Source: Siphonodentalium dalli
Taxonomy: Eukaryota > Mollusca > Scaphopoda > Gadilida > Siphonodentaliidae
Direction of reading: 5' to 3'
NCBI GenBank assembly: GCA_032622095.1
Contig: CP136063.1
Coordinates: forward strand, 206,633,934-206,697,933
Length of the DNA: 64,000 nt
The translations under genes were made by a program, and so were the position numbers. Positions 1 to 9,886 of the stretch are shown here, in pieces (position 1 is the first letter of the stretch; each line of letters begins with the position of its first letter). The notes under the pieces are model-generated. The model saw only the letters and a program-made list of their open reading frames with translations, had not been told where the DNA came from and searched no databases.

Positions 1-525
1 GTCTGGTGTCTGTTCATGTCGTAACTTCAACAGTTGTGCTGGGATCTCAATGAAATTTGGTATGGATGTTAACTACTATGAGGATATTAAAAAGAGGGTT
101 TCATCGTTTTTTTCGGATTTTCCATTCTAGAGTTATACATCTTTGTTTATCTGGAAATGTTGGCTTTTTGGTCCGTCTGGTGTCTGTTCATGTCGTAACT
201 TCAACAGTTATGCTGGGATCTCAATGAAATTTGGTATGGATGTTCCACTGTGAGGACATTCAATGGAGGGTTCCATTGTTCTGTTTGGCTTTTCCATTCT
301 AGAGTTATTCAAGTTTGTTTATCTGGACATGTTGGCTGTTTGGTCCATCCGATGTCTGTTCAGGTCATAACTTGAACAGTAATGCTCGGATCTCAATGAA
401 ATTTTGTATGGATGTTCACCACTATGAGTACATTTAATGGCACATTCAACTGTTTTGTTTTGGTTTTTGTGCTATAGTTATTCATCTTCGTTTATATGAA
501 AATGCTGATTTTTGGGTCCATCTGT
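1..525. repeat. 174-bp tandem repeat, three copies plus a stub
   Basis: The phrase GTCTGGTGTCTGTTCATGTC starts at 1 and again at 175, and a diverged copy (ATCCGATGTCTGTTCAGGTC) starts at 346, so the period is 171-174 bp. A fourth partial start (GGTCCATCTGTCTGAG) lies near 516. Each unit carries TCTCAATGAAATTTGGTATG. The array runs off the left edge of the window. Non-coding; a 63-codon frame at 496-687 starts in the last unit and has no recognisable features. Similar wording (ATTTGGTATGGATGTT-like) recurs in the repeats near 14.0 and 51.7 kb, which suggests one diverse repeat superfamily. Confidence 0.85.
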
Positions 526-814
526 CTGAGTATAGCAGTCATAAGTTATAGATATGCCCACACTAGGCGGTATGCCACTAGGGGGTATGTACCGGACGAC
601 AGTCCATCTCTTGTTTTGCCAGTTTTAAATTTTTTAAATTATAGATTTGGAAAAGGATTGATATTGGAAACAACACTTTTCTCGTGAAAGATTATAAAAA
701 TAGTGTCTGTTTGCTTTAATTCAGTATGTTTATACATTTATATAATTATAGAGAAAATATAATCAAATAAGTTTTATTATATTGAATCTTAAATTTGGAT
801 TATCTCTTCACATA
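526..814. other. AT-rich stretch, nothing recognised
   Basis: No open frame of note, no repeat shared with the rest of the window that I can see. Confidence 0.5.
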
Positions 815-1185
815 ATTTTTTTTAGCTCAGCTTTACTTTGTAAAGTTTGAGCTATTGCCATGGCTTGGTATCCGTCGTCCGTGTGTGTGTGCATGTGCGT
901 GTGTGATTCATCAATAATTTCCTTTAGCATGGGCTACAGGTCGTACCTTTGATTGGATCATTATAAACTTTCTCTTAGCTGTTGACATTGACATGTAGAT
1001 TGGGGTCATTCAGAAAAAAAACATGTCCGCTGGCAGCCATCTTGGATTTTACTCTTTGCATAACTAAATCCTTTGGCACACCCTGCAGTCCACTTCCCTC
1101 AGCCAATCATCACCAAACTTCATATTAATCTTGATATTGATCTACTAGATGGAAGCTAGTCGCCAGCAACAATCTTGGATTTTAC
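815..1185. repeat. TTTAGCTCA-type repeat and two diverged CCAAGATGG repeat units
   Basis: 815-945 begins TTTTAGCTCAGCTTTACTTT and passes into a GT-rich stretch, resembling the start of the repeat at 13840. From 975 there are two minus-oriented units: GCAGCCATCTTGGATTTTAC near 1034 and a second CAACAATCTTGGATTTTACT near 1157. Both match the 161-bp tandem units at 19.1-19.9 kb, which contain AAATCCAAGATGG on the plus strand. Confidence 0.6.
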
Positions 1186-1321
1186 TTTATATATATCTCT
1201 TCATGTTGATAATCTAGTATCACTTAGACATTTCAACTTTGCACACTCCTAATCGCTCCATTGACTGTAACACAAGAAATTATTCCCTTTCCAAGTTGAG
1301 CTACAGTGTCATTGACACTTT

Positions 1322-2193
1322 CATTAAATAGTTTTGTGGGTATAAACAATAAACTAATAAATATGAATTGAAACCCATCTCTGGATACACTTCTGTAAAT
1401 TAATATTGATTTTATTTAGTATATTTTAAAATAAAATGAGATGACTAAAGTGATGTGAAACACTCCAGTAGGTTGATCAAATAGAAATGGAGATAATCTT
1501 GTTCAAAGCAGTTATTTTAACAAATAGTATATCCAAATTGACAACACACACCGTTATTCTTATATATGAATAAATGCAGTGACTCTCGATGGCGAAATCG
1601 TTTTCGTTAGTTTATCGCCGATAAATGCATCCCGAATCGAGTAGTAAATATTTACAATTGAGCGTAGTTCTGACGATGTTTTCTATGGAGTGGTATGGTC
1701 GATTTGCTTCAAATTTTCGGCGATGTTAGTAGAATGTTACATTCCTCCAGTTGTCATAGCACCTGATTGCTAACTTATCAGTTTCACGCACCCAAATAAG
1801 TACATAATACGTCTTTAATTGGGACACTTTATTGTTCTATTTTTAGAACAGACCGTTCAGGCGATACCATATAGCAATAGAGATCATTAGGGTGTTCCGA
1901 TAGCTATGCTCCGAACGTCAAATGTCCCACATTTATTGTTTGTGTTGTTTTATTACATAGTTATAAGCGATAATGAGTCTAATTGATGTTTATTTGTAAC
2001 ACAATAACATTTCTGGTCTCTGTTAATGGTAACCAATATTGTTTGTTAGCTAAACAACCACATGAAAATATTCGAAATATAATCGATATTAATCGATAGA
2101 AGCATTTCCGGGCAGGGGTCTTCGATTCATATCTAATATTTTATACCCCGGTAACTATATAGCACATGTTTACAAAGAGATAGACAATCTTTA
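1322..2193. mobile_element. MITE family B, older copy interrupted by a family A MITE
   Basis: The right part (1819-2193) matches 21160-21553 base for base over long stretches, for example ACAATAACATTTCTGGTCTC and ATTCGAAATA. The left part (about 1322-1445) matches the inverted terminal arm of the same family at 21017-21150. The 21-kb copy is continuous where this one is split by 1446-1818. No coding capacity. The ends fall at TTAA-like sequence (CTTTAA at 2188-2193), which suggests a TTAA-targeting non-autonomous DNA transposon; the superfamily is inference. Confidence 0.75.
1446..1818 (-). mobile_element. MITE family A, copy 1 (nested in family B)
   Basis: Reverse-complement copy of the elements at 7271-7645 and 37005-37371. 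Shared blocks include CGGCGATGTTAGTAGAATGT, GTAAATATTTACAATTGAGC and AAGTGATGTGAAACACTCC. The family is about 370 bp, begins TTAAAGACATATTA and ends ATCACTTTAA, so both ends carry TTAA. It is non-coding. It interrupts a family B element whose empty counterpart is at 21150. Confidence 0.8.
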
Positions 2194-2343
2194 AGGCATG
2201 ACTATTTGAAAATAATTTTTTTTATTAAATGGCTGTTCTATTTTGAAGCAGTTCCTAACACATTTAAATTATTAGTTTTTATTAATACCTACTTTCAAAT
2301 ACTAAGAGATGAACAATATATGATATGACGGGTCAACATGACC

Positions 2344-2595
2344 AAGCCTTGAAATAGTGTGCCTGTCATTTGCAGAATGAGGTTCCCAGAGGGTGAATTT
2401 AGTGATGCTACCCCGCATAGTGGGCTAGCATCACCAAATTCACCCTCTGGGAACCTCATTCTGCTGAGGTGTAAGCAGAATGAGGTCCCCAGAGGGTGAA
2501 TTTGGTGATGCTAGCCCGCTATGTGGGGTAGCATCACTAAATTCACCCTCTGGGGACCTCATTCTGCAAATGACAGGCACACTATTTCAAGGCTT
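2344..2595. repeat. 252-bp palindrome composed of two palindromic hairpins
   Basis: The ends AAGCCTTGAAATAGTGTGCC and its complement close one large inverted repeat. Each half (2373-2464 and 2474-2567) is itself a hairpin whose arms begin GCAGAATGAGGT and contain AGAGGGTGAATT. The four arms differ at three diagnostic sites: TTCCC versus TCCCC groups arms by hairpin, while AGTGATGCTACC versus GGTGATGCTAGC groups the outermost with the outermost. Related single hairpins lie at 2754, 3050 and 3472. Confidence 0.9.
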
Positions 2596-2753
2596 GAACA
2601 TGACCACTTTCGCTGATTGATGTATGCACTATACATTTATGACTGAACTAAATATATGAATGATCATAGTAACTTCAAATTCCCACCTACATGTACATGT
2701 ATTGTAGGACGCTGCAAACAAGCCTTCATGCATGTATAGTGTGTCTGATATTT

Positions 2754-2848
2754 GCAGAATGAGATTCCCAGAGGGTGAAGTTAGTGATGCTACCCCGCAC
2801 AGCTGGCTAGCATCACCAAATTCACCCTCTGTGGACCTCATTCTGCTT
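2754..2848. repeat. Single hairpin of the GCAGAATGAGGT family
   Basis: One forward-oriented hairpin. The 5' arm reads AGTGATGCTACCCC and the 3' arm, complemented, GGTGATGCTAGCC, as in the left half of the 2344 palindrome. It is preceded by a decayed version of the flank (TAGTGTGTCTGATATTTGCA). Confidence 0.85.
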
Positions 2849-3049
2849 AGGCTTCATCTTCTGGGAAGTATCTATAGTGTCAAATTAACATTGTTTTTAG
2901 TTACGTGTTCCCTTCTGTTCAGTTTCTATATCCCCTAATTTGCAGAAGATAACATGCATAATCAAGGTGACTAATGGGTGAAAATCACCAACTTTAACTG
3001 AGGTACTTCAATCTTATCCTATAGGTCTCCCATACCAGTTCAGGCCAAA

Positions 3050-3130
3050 GCAGAATGGGGTTCCCAGAGGGTGAATTTGGTATGCTAGCCCACCATTGAG
3101 TAAATTCACCCTCTGGGGACCTCATTCTAA
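3050..3130. repeat. Shortened hairpin of the GCAGAATGAGGT family
   Basis: The arms GCAGAATGGGGTTCCCAGAG and CTCTGGGGACCTCATTCT are retained, but the stem tip is deleted (TGCTAGCCCACCATTGAGTA). It is followed by the decayed flank AATGTCAGACACACTATTTC. Confidence 0.8.
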
Positions 3131-3471
3131 AAATGTCAGACACACTATTTCCAGGATTGCTAATCAAATTGATTCGGAATCATTTGTCTGATTCGATTCG
3201 AATAAAATCGGCTCCTGATTTGAATGTTATCAAGTGCATTCACTAGTTTTTACAGACCACAATGTGCTTTTTGTGCAAAGTCACTTCACGATATACTAAC
3301 AAAAGTTCGCACATACATAGGCTATTTTTTAGTTTAGTTTCTCTATATCCATAAATTGGCAGATGACACATTTCATAATCAAGGTTCCCAATGGGTGTAC
3401 ATCACAATATTCACCATTTGGGAACTTCAATCTGAGTCTTATGTCTCCCATATATAGCAGATGAGGCCATG

Positions 3472-3592
3472 CAGAATGAGGTCCCAAGAGGGTGTATTTG
3501 GTGATGCTAGCCCACTGTGTGGGTGTAGCATCACTAAATTCACCCTCTGGGGACCTCATTCTGCAAATGACAGGCACACTAAACTCAGGCTT
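3472..3592. repeat. Reverse-oriented hairpin of the GCAGAATGAGGT family
   Basis: The arm order is reversed relative to 2754: GGTGATGCTAGCCC comes first and GTAGCATCACTAAATT second. The flank AATGACAGGCACACTAAACT follows. A weaker related pair (AAGGTTCCCAATGGGTG and CACCATTTGGGAACTTCAAT) lies at 3381-3432. Confidence 0.8.
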
Positions 3593-3599
3593 GTATATA

Positions 3600-4264
3600 A
3601 TTGCAGGTGGAAGTTTCACGAGAAACAAATCTGGATGATATGGTGCAAACTCATCCTAACTACCGGACAAAAGTATTACTGGGGAAAGATGAGGTAAGTG
3701 ATAAGTACCCTGGGGGACTTTAGTAATGACCGCCATCTGTCTGTCCGTTCATGTGTCCATCACACATTATAAGTACTGTATTGCCATTGTGCAACATGTA
3801 TTGATGTATATGGAGAACAGAAAAAAAAATTCACCAATTTATTCACCTTTCTTGACTCCGAACACTTTATTCCCCAAGTTTTATGTTTTATGCATAGGAA
3901 AGTGCAATTTTCCAAGGTATTTTGATTTGTTTCTTTAATAACGTCTAAACATTTATGAGTTCAATGAAGTTAATTATATATTAGTATTCATGATGTGGGT
4001 AAACCCGAGTGCAGAAGAAAAGGGAAAAAATCTTCTTCTTTTTTATACTTGTCTGAAACATTCATTGTTCTAATAATTTGAGTGAAATACAGCAATTACC
4101 CATAATTATGCTGTGGTTAAGGAGTCGATTATTTAGGGCATTACTGTACCTCACAAATATCCAATGTCATTCCTGGCAAGGATCTTTTCTATATTGAGTA
4201 TTGCTAAAGGGAACTTACCATGTGTGTAGAGGAGTTGAATGTTACCACATATAAGCTTGTCCAT
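3600..4264. other. Unassigned AT-rich stretch with one hairpin-arm relic
   Basis: No convincing gene. Within it, 4098-4151 (TTACCCATAATTATGCTGTG through GGGCATTACTGTAC) is a single arm of the dispersed hairpin family seen at 38034, 50.7-51.2 kb and 57.8 kb. Confidence 0.5.
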
Positions 4265-4521
4265 AACCCTTTCTATACCAGATACTCATTGACGAGTAGT
4301 TCCTTTAGGAAATGTTCAGATATTAAGTTCAACAAATGACCATAGTATAATTAGTATTATCTGAACATTTCCCAACAATGACTGAATCATTCTGCACTTG
4401 TATTATATATTTGTTTCTGTCTTATTGTTTACATGAACACCCATCTAAATGTATAATAGACCATTCCAATGTATACTTTTATAACTGAGTGGGAGAATCC
4501 ATTTTGTATAGAAAGGGTTAA
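4265..4521. mobile_element. MITE family C, forward copy
   Basis: Ends are AACCCTTTCTATACCA and its complement TATAGAAAGGGTTA. Inside is a foldback (4308-4372) built on GTTCAGATATTAAGTTCAAC and TATTATCTGAACATTTCC. Then comes ATAATAGACCATTCCAATGT. Other copies: 4672-4905 (inverted), 5610-5790 (partial), 8830-9060, and 21865-23215 (interrupted by a Helitron-like element). No coding capacity. Confidence 0.75.
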
Positions 4522-4671
4522 TATGTGGTCTCTCCTAATATTCTATCCATGAATGTTTATGAACTCCGGGGATTAATACAGTTGTGCACAAACAAAGGAA
4601 CAATTTAGAATTTTGCCCTTCCTGCAGAGGGTGCCTGCAAGTTGTTCTGATCTTAACCCTTTCTTTACCAA

Positions 4672-4905
4672 CTGGACTCTCCCATCCAGATATAAAATTA
4701 AATATTGGAATAGTCTGTTATTAATTTGGAGGGGTGATCGGGAAAACGATCAGACATGACGAAAAAGTTCAGAAGAATTTCATATTCTCAGGTGGGCATT
4801 TCTAGATAATAAGTTCAACAGATGTGTCATTTGTTGAACTTATTATCTGAACATTTCTAAGGTAACTACTCATCAATGAGAATTTAGTATGAAAGTGATA
4901 AGATG
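4672..4905. mobile_element. MITE family C, inverted copy with intact hairpin
   Basis: Starts TTAACCCTTTCTTTACCA and ends near GTATGAAAGTGATAAG. The hairpin at 4796-4860 pairs AGATAATAAGTTCAACA with TGTTGAACTTATTATCT. It is adjacent to the forward copy at 4265. Confidence 0.7.
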
Positions 4906-4919
4906 CACTTTCACATTCA

Positions 4920-5392
4920 ACACCCCTAAATTACTATTTCTTGGGCTTCGTGTATGAAATTTATTTGATTGAGGAACCCACCCTTCAAAGCTACTGGTAA
5001 ATTACTTCCGCTAATTAAGAGCTATCAGATTTTGTTTTTGGAAATCAATTTATTTTCTCAATCTCGAATTGTTGTCAGCCAAGCAAAATTCCACTGGAAC
5101 TATATAAGGACATGCATGGATTCGTAATGAGAGTTTGGGAGGCACGTTTGCTTTGTTGATCGGAAACGGTTCACGGAAAAAAAGCTGATGAAAATTATCA
5201 CCAGAGACAAAATTGACGTATCTTGTGGTAGTTGGCACCAGGCATCACTTTAAATGTATATGGATTTATAAAAAAAAATAGCTTTCAAAATTTAAATCTA
5301 ATGTTTCTTAAATTTGAAGGGTGGGTTCCTCGGCTCAAATCAAATATTTTGCACCCCTGAACCGAAGAAATACTAATTTAGAGGTGTTAAAT
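4920..5392. mobile_element. Inverted-repeat element, family D
   Basis: Left arm AACACCCCTAAATTACTATT through GAGGAACCCACCCTTCAAAG is repeated inverted at 5318-5392 (TTTGAAGGGTGGGTTCCTCG, then GAAATACTAATTTAGAGGTG). The arms resemble those of the element at 32324-32802 (ATTACTATTTC, GATTCGAGTCGAGGAA, CATCAAAGCTC). Short non-coding middle. The 62-codon frame at 5050-5238 on the minus strand is not supported as a gene. Confidence 0.7.
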
Positions 5393-5800
5393 AGGACAGT
5401 GTATTTTTAAATTTAACATTCAATTATTGCTTTCCAACTAAATTTCTGAGTTTGAATGAAGACAACTTTCTGATATTTTACATTTTCATTTAGGATGTCA
5501 TTTTTAACGTACAAATATGAATTATTTAATATTAGGGCACAGATCTGAAAATTTATACATTTTTATTCATATTTACATGAAATGCCCTCTAAGGCTCTTC
5601 CTATTCACTTTCTATGAAAACAATACTCTGCATTTTCTGCTCTTGTATTATTTATTTCTCTGTCTGAAATCTGCTTTTATTAACTGAACACCCCTCCAAA
5701 TGAATAATAGACTGTTCCAATGTATACTTTTATAACTGAATGGGAAAATTCCTTCAGTACAGAAAGCTGAGAAAGGGTTTTAAGTATGAAACTAACACGA
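5393..5800. repeat. AT-rich DNA with a partial family C MITE
   Basis: 5610-5790 matches the right half of the 4265-4521 element (ATAGACTGTTCCAATGTATA, then CTTTTATAACTGAATGGG). The rest is featureless. Confidence 0.6.
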
Positions 5801-6300
5801 TTGTAACTATTCATATTTGGAGGTAATATTTAAAACAAATTTAGTTATAACGAATAAAGAATGTCCTGTTGATATCACTTTTTGTTTTCAATCTCCAGCC
5901 TCTGACGCATGTGATAGCAAAGAATCTCTTATCGTCGATGGAGCTGAACAAACCTGTCATTCTTTCATTCGCTCTCAAGGACACATCTCCAAATATGGTG
6001 AAGTTACTGAGACCTTTGATAGCAGAATGTAGCAAATGATGCGATGCAATGTTCAAGTATTGATGATCACAAGACGTTCGCAGTCGAAGAGCAGCCAATG
6101 ATCGTGACCAGGGTGTGTAGCCATAGAGCATGCAGCAGTATTATCCTGGCCTGCATTGTCGCAGGACATAGAACACTGAACCAGCATAGAGGTTTCAAAT
6201 TGGCAGAAGTAACTTCTCCATCTTTGGTTATTTGGGAGACATAACTATGGATGAAGTTCAATTTCCACCCCAACATCACCCTTTTCTAATCCAATAATAT
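5801..6300 (-). pseudogene. Possible decayed coding segment, family unknown
   Basis: This stretch is less AT-biased than its flanks and has overlapping open frames on the minus strand (96 codons at 5841-6131, 70 codons at 6067-6279). No frame stays open across the whole segment, no recognisable domain is seen and no splice signals are compelling. In the third minus frame a Cys/His-containing stretch is readable (QCSMSCDNAGQDNTAACSMA), which would need frameshifts to connect. It could equally be chance; I assign no function. Confidence 0.2.
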
Positions 6301-6347
6301 TTATGCAGCACAAGAGTCAATTTTAAAATCATTATAATGAGTAAGAC

Positions 6348-6967
6348 GGGAGCGGGTCGATTCGGTCCAGGGACGTTTCGGTCTTGGACTTTTCGGTCCA
6401 GGGCTCTTTCGGCCGGGCTTGTTCGGCCCCTATTCAATTTGGGTAATTAGGTAGCGTGGGTGTTAATTGGACGGCATTTTAATTGCCTTTGATTTGGGAC
6501 TGGTCTTTTGATGACAATGGAGATTATGTTTGTACTTAACGTTTTATTGGCAACAATAGTAATGGATATATATATACATAGTAATTAACACACATCAACA
6601 AATTCGAAAAAAAGTAGATACATGTACCAATCTATATAGAAACATATAATATATACAACTTTATTATCAACTTTCTCACAGACAAATCACTGTTTTAATC
6701 ACAGGTAAGAATATTAAATCAAATCATAAGATCAAGATATATAATATAAACTAGAGCAATGCTACCCTTTTATACACTTTAATCAAAATATTAAACGCTT
6801 TATTATAATAATAAAATAACATACAAAAGACAAATATATATAAACATCCAAATATCCTACTGATAAAAACATTTTTAGGTGAGACTGTTCGGCCCAAACC
6901 ATGGGCCGAACAAGCCCGGCTGAGCCAGCCCGGCCGAACCAGCCCTGGACCGAATCGACCCCAAACC
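6348..6967. mobile_element. 620-bp element with GC-rich terminal inverted repeats
   Basis: The left end GGTCGATTCGGTCCAGGG (6356) is repeated inverted at the right end (CCCTGGACCGAATCGACC, 6943). Both arms then carry tandem degenerate TTCGG/GGCCGAAC words (GGGCTTGTTCGGCCC left, GGGCCGAACAAGCCCGG right). The middle is AT-rich. The minus-strand frames at 6751-7119 run through the arm and are not genes. Non-autonomous DNA transposon is the likeliest reading. Confidence 0.75.
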
Positions 6968-7270
6968 AAGACCACCATTTTTATCAGTAAATATGCTGTT
7001 GGGACATATATGCATACTGGTATATGAGAAAGAAGTGAATTCTCCCTGTGACAAAAACTGGGAGAAGTGGCACATTTTAGGGAGAAGAACACTGAACTTG
7101 GAATGATGCATAAGACCAAATAAATATAACAGTTGTGTTCTCAGGCACTTCCCTCATCACACAAAACATCCCTCATAAAAACATGACTTTCAAATGTATC
7201 CAAAAAGAGTTCAAAACTCGATTTATCCACAATTAGACAGTTAGATACATTTCTGATGAAGACGTAATGG

Positions 7271-7645
7271 TTAAAGACATATTACGTACTAGTTCGGATG
7301 CGTGAAACCGGTGAGTTAGTATGCAGGCGCTATGCCAACTGAAGGAATATAACATTTTACTAACATCGCCGAAAATTTGAAGCAAATCGGCCATACCACT
7401 CAATAGAAAACATCGTCAAAAATACGCTCAATTGTAAATATTTACTACTCAATTCGGGACGCATCTATCGGCAATAAACTGACGAAAATGATTTCGCCAT
7501 CAAGAGTCATTGCATTTAATTAATATATAAGAATGACTGTGTGCTGTGAATTTTGATTCACTATTTATAAAAAAATACTACTTTGAACAAGAATATTCTC
7601 CATTTCTGTTTGATTACCATACCGGAGTGTTTCACATCACTTTAA
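7271..7645 (+). mobile_element. MITE family A, copy 2
   Basis: Starts TTAAAGACATATTACGTACT and ends CACATCACTTTAA, with TTAA at both ends. It is colinear with 37005-37371 and the reverse complement of 1446-1818. An inverted copy of its first 40 bp lies at 7963-8002, so a larger 7271-8002 unit with 40-bp inverted ends is also possible. Confidence 0.8.
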
Positions 7646-7839
7646 ATGGTATCGGAGTACAGATTGTACAGGTTTGTTTGAAAAAGGTAGGATTTAATTC
7701 TTAACCCTTTACCCAACAAACCGGCCAAATAAAGCTTCAACAGCCTAAAATATCTTCGGTCTGTCTCAATAGAACCATACAAATATGGATATCATTGGAA
7801 CCGGCTCCTTGACCACATTGTGATAGTTAGTTATGCCAT

Positions 7840-7912
7840 GTGCCAATGCATTCTCTTATATATGCGAGTCGACCATAGGTCGCCTCGCATATATAAGAGA
7901 ATGCATTGGCAC
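7840..7912. repeat. 73-bp hairpin (GCATATATAAGAGAATGCATT family)
   Basis: GTGCCAATGCATTCTCTTAT is mirrored by ATAAGAGAATGCATTGGCAC around a short tip. The stem is near-perfect, with one diagnostic asymmetry: GAGTCGACC in the 5' arm against GGTCGCCTC in the 3' arm. The same hairpin occurs twice in the element at 14571-15024. Confidence 0.9.
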
Positions 7913-7962
7913 AGGGCCCTTCTGTTGGGTACTATACACTAAATCTGCCATTATATATATCT

Positions 7963-8002
7963 CGGTTTCACACATCCGAACTAGTACATGATATGTCTTT
8001 AA
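7963..8002 (-). repeat. Inverted end of a family A MITE
   Basis: CGGTTTCACACATCCGAACT through ATATGTCTTTAA is the reverse complement of 7271-7310 with three or four differences. Confidence 0.8.
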
Positions 8003-8451
8003 TATATATTAGTTGACCAGGAAATGTACACAAGAAGCAATATTGTCATCTCAGATAGGAACGTGGCTAGTGGATTGCCACTCTTCCAACAACTGCATGT
8101 CCCCCTACAACAGACCAAAACATTCTATTTTGCATATATGTGTCATCTGTATATTATGTTATTTGTTTGGATTTGGAAATAAAAATATGTTTACACTAAA
8201 CATCCAAGTTAGCAAAATTCCATTTTCATTCTCCAAGTTGATGGACATCTCATTGTGTCAATCTTTGTGGAAAAATAACCATTTGGGCTAGAAATAAGAA
8301 TTTCTTCATATCGATTACTATACAGTGAACACCTCGGGCCATGCCAATTCTTACACTTTCTAATATATTTATTGAGCCCAGTCTTGAAGATTTATAAGGC
8401 GACAAGCAATGATTCTTTCTGTACTGAGTACTGTTCTGTACATACATGTGG
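8003..8451. other. Unassigned stretch
   Basis: Short open frames on both strands (8013-8291 plus, 8250-8447 minus) have no recognisable domains and no gene context. Nothing else seen. Confidence 0.4.
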
Positions 8452-8826
8452 AAGTGGTAGCCCAGTGGTTAGAGCGTCGGACTTGTAATGATGTTACTGC
8501 ACCGGCGTGAGTTCGCGCCCGGCAGGTGGACTATCGTCTCCACAACAGTGGCTTGGCCAGATTGAGCGGTGTGTGTGCTATATATAACCACACGCTGTTT
8601 CAAATCTCGCGCCAGGTTGTGACCCTCTTGTACTGTGCTCGCTTCGTCATACTTAGACGAGAAATAGGGACCTGGTTGTTGGGGTCAGTGTAAGCCAAGA
8701 GCAATCTTGTGAAGCGCCATTATGGCAGCATGCGTTTAAGGATTACTCAGCTGGGGTAATAATGTGAAGCGCTTGGGGCCCTCGCGGGGATACGCGCTAT
8801 ATAAGCTCCATTATTATTATTATTAT
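8452..8826 (+). mobile_element. tRNA-derived SINE with an L2-like 3' tail
   Basis: The head reads like a tRNA: A-box TAGCCCAGTGG at 8458-8468, then TTAGAGCGTCGGACTTG, and B-box GAGTTCGCGCCC at 8509-8520. This is the split RNA polymerase III promoter. A body of about 200 bp follows. It ends with GAAGCGCTTGGGGCCC, then GCGCTATATAAGCTCC and (ATT)n at 8811-8826. From general knowledge, AAGCGCT..GCGCTATATAA plus a short-repeat tail is typical of L2/CR1-type LINE 3' ends, implying mobilisation by such a LINE. No clear target duplication. Confidence 0.9.
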
Positions 8827-8829
8827 TGA

Positions 8830-9060
8830 GTGGCTTCTCCCAATCCCATTCTACAAAAGTATATGATGAAATGGTATGTTATTCATTTGGGGGATGTTCA
8901 GGTAATACAGTGCAGAAGGATTTCTATTAATTTGTGGGAAATGTTCACATAATAAGTTCAACAATCGACCTATGGTCATTTGTTGAACTTATTATCTGAA
9001 CATTTCCTAAGGGTATAACTATTCGTCAATGAGTATTTAGTAAAGAAAGGGTCAACATTA
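8830..9060. mobile_element. MITE family C copy with hairpin
   Basis: The foldback at 8937-9007 pairs GGGAAATGTTCACATAATAA with TTATTATCTGAACATTTCC. It is followed by the family flank CGTCAATGAGTATTTAGT and AAAGAAAGGGT. It sits directly after the SINE tail. Confidence 0.75.
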
Positions 9061-9428
9061 TTGAAATTTGTATTTATAAATAGAATAGAGTTCATATGTT
9101 ATGGTCGTGCCGGGACAAATTTTTCAGAGAATAGAAGCCAACGGTGGTTTGTGATTGCTGTTGTTGGATATTATTATATCACATGAAACCCCTATTATGT
9201 CATTTAAAAAGCCATTACATATTTCCTTAAATCTCACTAGTGACGAATAGCCGCGTGCTTCCCGGGATACTTGGCATCGAGCCAAAAAAATTACCGCGTG
9301 GATTAATACTATTTTGAAACAATTTCGAAACTCCTCGCTTGTTAACTAAAGTTCATGTATGCATTTTACATGCATTTTTCAGCTTAAAGCTCTAGTTTTT
9401 TTTCATTCATGTGATATACAAGATCTTC
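9061..9428. other. Unassigned AT-rich stretch
   Basis: No gene, repeat or structure recognised. Confidence 0.4.
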
Positions 9429-9500
9429 AACTCGTTATGTTGGGATATAAGATTTTATGAAACTAGTTTCATAAAATCTTATATCCCAACATAACGAGTT
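9429..9500. repeat. 72-bp perfect palindrome with no spacer
   Basis: The two 36-bp halves are exact reverse complements: AACTCGTTATGTTGGGATAT at the left end and ATATCCCAACATAACGAGTT at the right end, meeting at AAACTAGTTT. There is no mismatch and no loop. I see no second copy in the window. Confidence 0.97.
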
Positions 9501-9886
9501 ATATTATATGTACTAATAGATTCATGCATCTTTAATTGTGCCTAATTATAATTCCAAATATTTTGAGGAATATTAGCCACGAAAAAACTAACAATATTTG
9601 GCGAGATTTATAAGCCAAAACTAATTAATGCTTTGTTCACAGTTGTTGAAAAATTGTGTAAAAAACAATAAATAATTAACATTTCCATCACTATAGCATA
9701 AATATATATAGTTACTCTAGTGGAGGATTTCTTTTTCCGGTTTTTAACACTAATTTTTAACAACTGTGGTTCTGCTTCACAGAATTTCGTCACGGATTCT
9801 TGAGATCATTCTTTTTATTGTGATAATTTTTCTTCTGTGTATTGGGACATGAAAATCTGCGGGATGGGATGGAATAGAAATATCAG
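9501..9886. other. Unassigned stretch
   Basis: A 61-codon minus-strand frame at 9608-9793 is not supported. Nothing else seen. Confidence 0.4.

Noticed and set aside
6751-7119. 122-codon minus-strand frame
   Set aside because: Starts outside and runs through the GC-rich terminal arm of the 6348-6967 element; composition not protein-like and no motif.
8452-8530. tRNA gene
   Set aside because: A and B boxes are present, but the cloverleaf cannot be completed and the sequence continues into a SINE body and tail.
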